Assembly: GCA_021788955.1 (NCBI GenBank)
Contig: JAJYKC010000006.1
Span: 1 to 15,965, forward strand
DNA: 15,965 bases
Reading direction: 5' to 3'
Source: Acidobacteriota bacterium
GTDB taxonomy: Bacteria; Acidobacteriota; Terriglobia; Bryobacterales; Bryobacteraceae
Position numbers and translations under genes: made by a program. This document shows, in pieces, positions 7,013 through 13,616 of this stretch (the stretch's first letter is position 1; each line of letters begins with the position of its first letter). The notes beneath the pieces are model-generated. The model saw nothing but the letters and a program-made list of their open reading frames with translations, was not told the origin of the DNA and made no database searches.

Positions 7013-8344
7013 CTATTTTGACTCGGATATTTGCCCGGCTGGCGATTCGCAGTGCATCTCGAGACCGACGGCCCAACGGCGCTCGAAGCCCTTCCAATAA
7101 TGGTTGCCGTTGCTGAAGGCGGCGCCGGCGGACTGGCCCGGCGGCAGCGGCCATTGGCCGTCGTTGGATTTTTCGGGGCTGACGAATAAGAAGGACCGGC
7201 GGGATTCGTCGCCCTTCACGTAGAGGTCGAGGAATGCGGTGATGAAGTGCTGGTTGATGGCTGTGATTCGGTCCTTGCGCCAGACGGGCTCGTCGAAAAA
7301 AGTGCGCGTTTCGAACGTTTCAAGCGCGAGCGGCGGGGGAGGGTTGCCGCCGACATTGTGGCGGGCGTCTTCGTAGACCAGCAGGCAGCGGTTAGAGTGT
7401 ACCGATTCCTCGAAGGCAGGCTCGATGCCATGGGAGAAATCCGAGACATCGTCCTGGTCGCCGGCGATAAAAAGAAGCGGGATTTGGATTTGGGCCAGAC
7501 CTGCGGCATCCCAACTGTTGTAGGGAGGTTGATTGCCCCAGGGTGCGATGGCTACGACAGCCTTCAGATTCGCCGGCCGGGAAGTTGCGAAGGTATTGCT
7601 GGTTTCGGTCCAGGCGTCGAAGTAGCCGCCGGGAACGAGTCTTTCGGCGGAGGCGTGAGGGCTGTAGGGAGCTCCGGCGGTGGCTAAGGCTCCGTAGCCG
7701 CCCATCGAATACCCGACAAGCGCTGTCCGGGACGGATCCAACAAGCCATGCAGGAAATTTTCCGGGTCGCCTGCGAGCGCGCTGAGCGTCGAGAGGGTGA
7801 AAATCTGATCGGCGGAACGGTTGAGGAGTGTGCTTTGGAAGCCGCGTACGGCTCCAGTGACGGAATCGGTATGGTCGATGGCGGCGACGACGTAGCCTTT
7901 CGAAGCGAGGTTCTCGGTGAGATAGCTCAGGAAAAAGCGGGATCCAGGATAGCCGTGGCTGACGACGACCAAGGGAAATGGTCCGGAGGAGGTTGGAGGG
8001 GCGTCGCGAAGCGCTTTGCCGGCGATGGGGAAGGTTGCGCCGGAAGGCATCGCCATCTGGTACGTGGTCGATTCAGTTTTCCCGGAGGGGATCAAGGCAG
8101 GGTACCAGATTTCGATGGTGAGCGGACGGTCGTAGAGCGGGGCTTTGCCCGTCGATTTATCGAAGTGCAGAATGTCGACCTGGCCGTGATGGACGAGTTG
8201 GAGCGTGCGGACGCCGACCAAGTAAGTTCCGCGAGATGCGAGTGCAGGGGCGTCAGTGGGAGGAACGCTGAAATAAGTCGGTTGTGCGGAGCAGAACAAA
8301 AAGAAGGTGGATAGCAACGCACTGAGATAGAGGACCCGGCGCAT
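7013..8344 (-). CDS. Exported alpha/beta-hydrolase (PAF-acetylhydrolase / dienelactone-hydrolase-like)
   Basis: A 443-residue secreted or periplasmic hydrolase. Residues 1-21 form a signal peptide (M-R-R, then L-Y-L-S-A-L-L-S-T-F-F-L-F). The alpha/beta-hydrolase marks are S-H-G-Y-P-G (129-134, oxyanion region), the nucleophile elbow G-Y-S-M-G-G with Ser213, A-G-D-Q-D-D-V (acid, Asp298/299 region) and the histidine segment A-R-H-N (His329). The arrangement fits platelet-activating-factor acetylhydrolase-like and dienelactone-hydrolase-like carboxylesterases; the physiological ester is unknown. ATG 8344 is preferred because it opens directly into the signal peptide; a TTG at 8362 adds six residues. 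Neither has a clear ribosome site. The gene starts 22 bases after the GH97 stop and is probably cotranscribed, suggesting deacylation of the same carbohydrate or glycoside substrate. Confidence 0.88.
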   Translation of the reverse strand: MRRVLYLSALLSTFFLFCSAQPTYFSVPPTDAPALASRGTYLVGVRTLQLVHHGQVDILHFDKSTGKAPLYDRPLTIEIWYPALIPSGKTESTTYQMAMPSGATFPIAGKALRDAPPTSSGPFPLVVVSHGYPGSRFFLSYLTENLASKGYVVAAIDHTDSVTGAVRGFQSTLLNRSADQIFTLSTLSALAGDPENFLHGLLDPSRTALVGYSMGGYGALATAGAPYSPHASAERLVPGGYFDAWTETSNTFATSRPANLKAVVAIAPWGNQPPYNSWDAAGLAQIQIPLLFIAGDQDDVSDFSHGIEPAFEESVHSNRCLLVYEDARHNVGGNPPPPLALETFETRTFFDEPVWRKDRITAINQHFITAFLDLYVKGDESRRSFLFVSPEKSNDGQWPLPPGQSAGAAFSNGNHYWKGFERRWAVGLEMHCESPAGQISESK

Positions 8345-8366
8345 CAGGATAGTAACTTTCAATTAG

Positions 8367-10349
8367 TTAGTGGAGCGGAGTGAAGTGGACGGCATAACCG
8401 CCGCCTGGGGCAAGTATCGCCTTCAGGGTCGTATTGCGATCGACGGTCATCGTCCGGACGCGGACATTTGTCGGGAATTGCGCAGCCTCGGGCGCGTCTT
8501 CGTAGATTTGCGCCTGATACTTCCCGCTGCCCAGGAACGTAAGTGGGATGTCGAGAGTCCGTGGGTTCCAGTTTGTCATGCTCCCGAGGAACCAATCCGA
8601 TGCGTGGCGACGCGCGACCGTGACGTATTCGCCGGGGTAGCCGTTCAAGCCCACAGTTTCGTCCCAGCTTGCGGGGGCGTCATGGATGAACTGGAAAGAG
8701 GGTTGATCTTCATAGGCCTTCGGGGTGTCCGAGACCATTTGGATGGAGGCCTGGTAGATCGCATACATGGCCAGTTGATGGGCGCGCGTGCCCATGACTT
8801 CGGGTAAGATGCCCCGCGGGATAAACTCGTCGCGTGTGACGTTGCGGAACCCGCCCGGGGTATAGTCCATGGGGCCGGCGAGCAGACGCGTGAAGGGAAG
8901 GGTGACGTGGTGGCCGGGTTCATCGCGGTCCCCACCTTTCGATTGCTCCATGCCGAGCACGGCTTCGTAGCCGAGGATGTTGGGGTAGGTCCGTTCGATG
9001 CCGGTAGGCTTGGTGGCTCCGTGGAAGTCGAGCATTAGGTGATGCTGGGCGGCGAGGCGGGCGGCGCGATAGTAGAAATCTATGCCTCCCTGGTCGTCGC
9101 GCTCGATGAAGTCGATTTTAAGGCCGGCGACACCCCATTTTTCGTACAGCGGGAAGGCCTCTTCCATTTGAGCGTCGGCCAGGTTGTAGGGTAGCCAGAT
9201 CCAGACCTTGACGTTTTTGGAGTTGGCGTAGAGAACGAGGTCGGGGATGTCGACGCGACCGTTCATTTTGGTGATGTCGCCCCGGGCATACCATCCGGCG
9301 TCGACGAGCATGTATTCGAGGCCGGATTTGTGAGCGAAGTCAACGTAATACTTCATAGTTGCCGTCGTGTAGGCGGGCATACCGTCAGGGCCGATGCTGC
9401 CGTTCCACCAATCCCAGGAGGCCCGGCCAGGGCGGATCCAGGAGGTGTCGGCGATCTCGGATTCGGGGTTAAGGCTTGTGATGATATTCGATTGGATGAG
9501 GGAAGCGGGCAATTCACTTACTAAGAAGACGCGCCAGGCTGAGTGGTGGGGGAGGGTCCCCTTTACGACAACGCTGTCGTCGTCGAGCGACGGCGCCAGA
9601 ACGGATCGGAGCCAATGCGCGGACCAGCCGGGTTGGGGGTTGGTCAGGTACATGGAAGAGTAGTCACGGAGGTCGGCTTCCGTAATCGCCATCCATGCTA
9701 CGCCGGGGACGTAGGTGAGCAGAGGAAGGCCGAGTAACACCTTGCTGTTGACACCGCCTTGATTGGAGAATGCGCTGAGGGGAAGTTTGACGAATTCGCT
9801 TTCGTACATGGAGCGGAAATTCGGGAGGATGAGAGAGTAGCTGGTAGCGTCCTTGGCGAAGCGGTATTCGGTGTTTTCGGCCCTAAGACGGAATTCGCGC
9901 AGGGGGCGTTGGGCGGGGATGACGTAGCGGAAGGCCGCGCCGTCGTTATAGACGCGGCCTTCGATGATGAGGCGGCGGGCGAGGCCTGATGTCTCATTGA
10001 GATCGAGATTCAGGGCATTATACTGATCGCGAATAATGCTTGCCTTCCCTGTAATTAGGTGATAAGTAGAATTGTGTGACGAGGGACGAGCGGCCGTGAT
10101 TTGGAGGGAAGGGCCGAGGGGGTGTTGGCCTTCCAGATCCAATGAGAGGGCGGAATCATTGAGTAGCGGCTTATTGTGAAATGACAGACGGTAAGTGAGC
10201 TGTCCGGAGGAAGTGTCGGTTCCGTTACTCGCCGTGATGTGGAATTCGAGTGTGAGCCGACCGTCCGGCGATGAAACCGAGGCGGCTTGGGTTGGGGTGT
10301 TGGCCAGACAACAGAGGGCAAGCAGGAGGGGCAAGAAGGTGTTGCGCAT
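8367..10349 (-). CDS. Glycoside hydrolase family 97 alpha-glycosidase
   Basis: A 660-residue exported enzyme of usual GH97 (SusB-like) length. A signal peptide (1-22, R-N-T-F-L-P-L-L-L-A-L-C-C-L-A) is followed by the N-terminal beta-sandwich (about 25-290), the catalytic TIM barrel (about 300-560, opening with A-S-W-D-W-W-N-G) and a C-terminal beta domain. Barrel motifs are Y-M-L-V-D-A-G-W-Y (346-354), K-I-D-F-I-E-R-D-D-Q (411-420), H-G-A-T-K-P-T-G and Y-E-A-V-L-G-M-E (461-468). Asp413 resembles the nucleophile of retaining GH97 alpha-galactosidases; inverting alpha-glucosidases lack it. The preferred activity is therefore retaining, though this is a by-eye alignment. ATG 10349 is chosen for the signal peptide. 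A GTG at 10367 is possible but lacks a ribosome site. It is divergent from the cytochrome operon. Confidence 0.93.
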   Translation of the reverse strand: MRNTFLPLLLALCCLANTPTQAASVSSPDGRLTLEFHITASNGTDTSSGQLTYRLSFHNKPLLNDSALSLDLEGQHPLGPSLQITAARPSSHNSTYHLITGKASIIRDQYNALNLDLNETSGLARRLIIEGRVYNDGAAFRYVIPAQRPLREFRLRAENTEYRFAKDATSYSLILPNFRSMYESEFVKLPLSAFSNQGGVNSKVLLGLPLLTYVPGVAWMAITEADLRDYSSMYLTNPQPGWSAHWLRSVLAPSLDDDSVVVKGTLPHHSAWRVFLVSELPASLIQSNIITSLNPESEIADTSWIRPGRASWDWWNGSIGPDGMPAYTTATMKYYVDFAHKSGLEYMLVDAGWYARGDITKMNGRVDIPDLVLYANSKNVKVWIWLPYNLADAQMEEAFPLYEKWGVAGLKIDFIERDDQGGIDFYYRAARLAAQHHLMLDFHGATKPTGIERTYPNILGYEAVLGMEQSKGGDRDEPGHHVTLPFTRLLAGPMDYTPGGFRNVTRDEFIPRGILPEVMGTRAHQLAMYAIYQASIQMVSDTPKAYEDQPSFQFIHDAPASWDETVGLNGYPGEYVTVARRHASDWFLGSMTNWNPRTLDIPLTFLGSGKYQAQIYEDAPEAAQFPTNVRVRTMTVDRNTTLKAILAPGGGYAVHFTPLH

Positions 10350-10552
10350 CGGAGGAAAATATATCACCGGCAGGTGGGTGTGAGGGAGGAGGACGCTGCG
10401 CGAGCGCGCGCAAGGGTTTTTCCGGATCGCGTGATATTGCGCAGTGGGTGCGGCAGAGGTGGTTCGGGAGCCCGATTCGGCGCTGTAATCCAGTTGGCCC
10501 TTGGCCTGCAGTTCCGCGGATGTTGTTCACTAGGGGGCAGAGTAGACACAAT
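10350..10552. promoter_or_regulatory. Divergent regulatory region, GH97 and cytochrome operon
   Basis: This 203-base gap is the longest non-coding stretch in the window. It should hold promoters for the GH97-hydrolase unit (leftward) and the cytochrome operon (rightward). No consensus sigma-70 promoter is convincing. It holds a hairpin followed by T residues at 10397-10421. AGGGGG at 10532-10537, 15 bases before the cytochrome ATG, is a distant candidate ribosome site. Confidence 0.5.
10397..10421 (+). terminator. Hairpin with T-tract in the cytochrome leader
   Basis: TGCGCG (10397-10402) and CGCGCA (10407-10412) are a perfect six-base inverted repeat around the four-base loop AGCG. After AGGG a run of five T follows (10417-10421). 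On the plus strand this resembles a weak intrinsic terminator or attenuator upstream of the decaheme operon. On the minus strand it would lie in or before the GH97 promoter. Confidence 0.35.
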
Positions 10553-12706
10553 ATGTCGATAAGGCTGGGAACTCGAAAGATACGAGTGCCGCTAGTTCGC
10601 GGCATTCTGTTTTTGGTCGTGGTGGCCGCTGCGGTGGCCAGCCAAGGCTCATTGCGGTCGCATTTTACGAAGCACGACAAGGCGTACTATGCGAGCAACC
10701 AAATACTGGACTTTGTCCGGCCGGGTCTGAATATTCAGATCACGGGTGCGGCGATCAATTCAGGCGGAACGATTACCGTGAACTTCACGGTGGCGGATCC
10801 CATGGGGTTACCTCTGGATATGGCAGGCGTGACGACGCCCGGTCCGGTCAATCTGGGTTACATTGCGGCGTACATTCCCAAGGGTCAGGAAGAGTATACG
10901 GCGTACACGACGACGATACAGACGAGTCCGATCACGCACAATTCGGCGACGCAAGCCTCGGCCGACCATGGTGGATCGGTGACCCAGAGCGGAAACGGCC
11001 AGTACACCTATACGTTTCACACCACGGCACCCTCAGGTTTCGATGCGACGGCGACCCACACTATTGGGATCTACGGATCGCGGGACCTGACGCAGTTCAA
11101 TCTGGGGACGAGCTATGGTTCTGCTACTTTCAATTTTGTTCCCAATGGCTCACCGGTGGCGACGGTTCACCAGATCGTGGCCACTGCGGATTGCAATGCC
11201 TGCCACGGGCAACTTGCTTTCCACGGCGGATCGCGGCGTGGAGTTGAGCTTTGTGTGCTCTGTCATACGAAACAGACCTCGGACCCGGATACTGGGAACA
11301 CAGTTGATTTCCGGGTGATGATTCACAAGATTCATATGGGGTCGTCACTACCGAGCGTACAAGCCGGCACGCCGTATCAGATCATCGGTTACAAGCAGAG
11401 CGTGTCCGACTTCTCGACTGTCGTCTATCCCGCGCAGGTTCAACGCTGTGAGACCTGCCATAACCCGAACAACGGCGCGGCGCAGACCAAGCTTTGGCTG
11501 ACGGCGCCGAACGCGGCGGCGTGTGGTGCCTGCCACGACAACGTGAATTTCGCGACCGGCCAGAACCACGCCGGCGGCCCGCAACCGGACAACAGCCAGT
11601 GCGCAAACTGCCATCAGCCGCAGGGTGAGTTGCCGTTCGACGCATCCATCATCGGCGCGCACTATGTTCCGGAAGATGTGCCCGACTCGCCGAAGACTGT
11701 GGCGGCGATTCTGGGTGTCTCCAACGGAACAGCCGGCAATGCGCCGACAGTGACCTTTACAGTGAAGGATGGAAAGGGGAACCCGGTTCCGATTTCGACG
11801 TTCGACAACGGCGGTTCGCTCCGGCTGACGATGGCCGGGCCGACCACTGACTACGGCTACACGAGCTTCGGCTCTGACGTAAACACTCCGGGATACGTGC
11901 AGGAGTCGCTGAGCGCATCGAACACGACCTGTGCTTCAGACGGAACGTGCACTTACACGTTCAAGCACGGCGTGCCTGCCGGCGCCACCGGGACGTATGC
12001 GGTCGGGATGGAGACCGAGCTTTCGGCGACACTGAATTCGGGTACGACCACCGCGGTGACGTACAACTACAACGCGGTCAACCCGGTGTACTATTTCTCT
12101 GTCGACGGCTCCGACGTGATGCCGCGGCGGGAGGTTGTGAACATCAACAACTGCAACCAGTGCCATTACAAGCTTGAGCTGCATGGCGGGCTGAGGAATC
12201 AGACCGAGTATTGTGTGATGTGCCACAATCCGTCGAACACGGACATCTACTTCCGGTCGGTGGCGAAGGACCCGAAGCAACGGACCATGCCGCCACAGAG
12301 CATCGAGTTCGCACTCCTCGCGCATCGCATCCACGACGGCGTGAACATGTTGGCCGATGGCGGCAGCTACACGGTGGTGGGGTATCGGGGTTCGGTGAAC
12401 GACTTCTCGAAGACGCTGTTCCCCCAGATGAGCCCACAGGGTGACGCAACGGATGTGCAGAACTGCACGGTTTGCCATGTGAACGACTCAGAGGCGAACC
12501 TGCCTGTCGGGTTGAACAACGTAGTTAACCCACAGGGTTGGATGAATCCGGAAGGCGCCACCGCAACGGCGTGCTCGGGGTGCCACGTGGCTCAGGACGC
12601 CGCGGCGCACTTCAAGGCTCAGACCGATCCGACGCTTGGAGAAAGCTGCACCGTCTGTCACCAGTCGGGCGCTGCTTTTGACGTCGATCAGGTTCATGCG
12701 GAATAA
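10553..12706 (+). CDS. OmcA/MtrC family decaheme c-type cytochrome
   Basis: A 717-residue exported cytochrome, probably the outward-facing terminal of an electron conduit. A signal peptide (1-30, R-K-I-R then a hydrophobic run G-I-L-F-L-V-V-V-A-A-A-V-A) lacks a lipobox Cys. Four domains alternate as in MtrC/OmcA: beta domain (about 55-205), pentaheme domain with CXXCH at 214, 234, 299, 324 and 350, beta domain (about 383-515), and pentaheme domain with CXXCH at 534, 554, 638, 674 and 699. Distal His ligands are likely in H-G-G, I-H-K-I-H and H-R-I-H segments. Cys460 and Cys466 (CX5C) are the only Cys pair outside the hemes. ATG 10553 is chosen because it opens the signal peptide; the frame runs back to 10271 through the divergent promoter. 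It overlaps the next cytochrome gene by 11 bases. Confidence 0.95.
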   Translation: MSIRLGTRKIRVPLVRGILFLVVVAAAVASQGSLRSHFTKHDKAYYASNQILDFVRPGLNIQITGAAINSGGTITVNFTVADPMGLPLDMAGVTTPGPVNLGYIAAYIPKGQEEYTAYTTTIQTSPITHNSATQASADHGGSVTQSGNGQYTYTFHTTAPSGFDATATHTIGIYGSRDLTQFNLGTSYGSATFNFVPNGSPVATVHQIVATADCNACHGQLAFHGGSRRGVELCVLCHTKQTSDPDTGNTVDFRVMIHKIHMGSSLPSVQAGTPYQIIGYKQSVSDFSTVVYPAQVQRCETCHNPNNGAAQTKLWLTAPNAAACGACHDNVNFATGQNHAGGPQPDNSQCANCHQPQGELPFDASIIGAHYVPEDVPDSPKTVAAILGVSNGTAGNAPTVTFTVKDGKGNPVPISTFDNGGSLRLTMAGPTTDYGYTSFGSDVNTPGYVQESLSASNTTCASDGTCTYTFKHGVPAGATGTYAVGMETELSATLNSGTTTAVTYNYNAVNPVYYFSVDGSDVMPRREVVNINNCNQCHYKLELHGGLRNQTEYCVMCHNPSNTDIYFRSVAKDPKQRTMPPQSIEFALLAHRIHDGVNMLADGGSYTVVGYRGSVNDFSKTLFPQMSPQGDATDVQNCTVCHVNDSEANLPVGLNNVVNPQGWMNPEGATATACSGCHVAQDAAAHFKAQTDPTLGESCTVCHQSGAAFDVDQVHAE
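11192..11614 (+). repeat. First pentaheme module of the MtrC-like cytochrome
   Basis: Encodes residues 214-354 with five CXXCH sites (C-N-A-C-H, C-V-L-C-H, C-E-T-C-H, C-G-A-C-H, C-A-N-C-H). It aligns with the second module: CxxCH, then L-x-x-H-G-G, then ExCVxCH; later G-Y-K-Q-S-V-S-D-F-S beside G-Y-R-G-S-V-N-D-F-S. This points to an ancient internal duplication of the gene. Confidence 0.8.
12152..12661 (+). repeat. Second pentaheme module of the MtrC-like cytochrome
   Basis: Encodes residues 534-703 with five CXXCH sites (C-N-Q-C-H, C-V-M-C-H, C-T-V-C-H, C-S-G-C-H, C-T-V-C-H). It keeps the order and the two-close-hemes start of the first module, with about 30 more residues in total, so the two modules are diverged copies. 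Confidence 0.8.
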
Positions 12707-13616
12707 GGCTGCAAGCTTACAGCTCGCAACCTTGCCCCTCCTGCTCCTGGCCGGTCTCCTCCCCGGCCAGGCGCAGGATGCGGGTTCGCCGTACGCGGGA
12801 TCCGATACTTGCGGCACCTGCCACGAAGATATCGCGAACGCATTTCAAAAGAATCCTCACTACGTGCTCGAACAAGGCGACCGGCACGGCTGGAAAGGAA
12901 AGTCGTGCGAGGCCTGTCACGGACCGGGCCAGAAGCACGCCGAGTCTACTTCAGCGGCCGACATTATCGACCCCGGGAAACTGAATCCGGCCGCCACCGA
13001 CAACATCTGTTTGACCTGTCACCTGAATCAACCGACTCACGTGGGACGGCTGGAGAGCAGCCATGTGAGAAATCAGGTTTCCTGTATCGCCTGCCACAAA
13101 GTACACGCCACCAAGCCTTCGGCAATGACGCCTCGGGCGCCGGCGGTCATCAACGAATTGTGCGCCAGTTGCCATATGAACGTGTGGGCTAAATTCCAGC
13201 AGCCTTACCATCACCGGCTGCCGGAGCGTGCGATGAGCTGCGTGGATTGCCACAACCCGCACGGAACGCCTTGGCCCGCGATGCAGCAGACCTTCGGCGC
13301 GAATGAGCCTGGCTGCTTCAAATGTCACGGAAATTTGCGCGGGCCGTTCACGTTCGAGCATGAACCGGTGCGATATGAATCGTGCACGATCTGCCACGAT
13401 CCGCACGGGTCGCCGAACCCTAGGCTGCTGATCCGCCAGGAGGTCTCCACGCTGTGTCTCGAGTGCCACGCGAACCTGCCCGCGGCGAATTCCAAGGGCA
13501 CGATGGGCGTGGTGCCTCCCGCGTTCCATGACTTACGGGCGCCGCAGTTCCGCAACTGCACGGTTTGCCACCAAAAGATCCACGGCAGTTACGTGGACCG
13601 GAATCTGTTGCGATGA
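12696..13616 (+). CDS. DmsE/MtrA family periplasmic decaheme cytochrome
   Basis: A 306-residue exported multiheme cytochrome, close to the length of Shewanella MtrA. The signal peptide is residues 1-27 (R-N-K, then L-P-L-L-L-L-A-G-L-L-P, ending G-Q-A-Q). Ten CXXCH sites begin at 39, 71, 105, 130, 156, 182, 207, 230, 254 and 288, spaced evenly at 21-34 residues, as expected for a linear heme wire. C-E-A-C-H-G-P-G-Q-K-H and repeated C-H-N-P-H-G / C-H-D-P-H-G segments are typical of the family and supply distal His ligands. MtrA-type proteins sit inside an MtrB barrel and carry electrons across the outer membrane. ATG 12696 starts inside the end of the MtrC-like gene (11-base overlap) and opens a clean signal peptide; a longer frame to 12636 is not credible. 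Its stop overlaps the porin start (ATGA). Confidence 0.96.
   Translation: MRNKAASLQLATLPLLLLAGLLPGQAQDAGSPYAGSDTCGTCHEDIANAFQKNPHYVLEQGDRHGWKGKSCEACHGPGQKHAESTSAADIIDPGKLNPAATDNICLTCHLNQPTHVGRLESSHVRNQVSCIACHKVHATKPSAMTPRAPAVINELCASCHMNVWAKFQQPYHHRLPERAMSCVDCHNPHGTPWPAMQQTFGANEPGCFKCHGNLRGPFTFEHEPVRYESCTICHDPHGSPNPRLLIRQEVSTLCLECHANLPAANSKGTMGVVPPAFHDLRAPQFRNCTVCHQKIHGSYVDRNLLR

Noticed and set aside
10271..10552. N-terminal extension of the MtrC-like cytochrome by 94 residues
   Set aside because: It would put the signal peptide inside the protein and would cross the divergent promoter and the start of the GH97 gene.
12636..12695. Longer start for the MtrA-like cytochrome
   Set aside because: The extra 20 residues precede the signal peptide and read another frame of the upstream cytochrome; the ATG at 12696 gives a normal signal.
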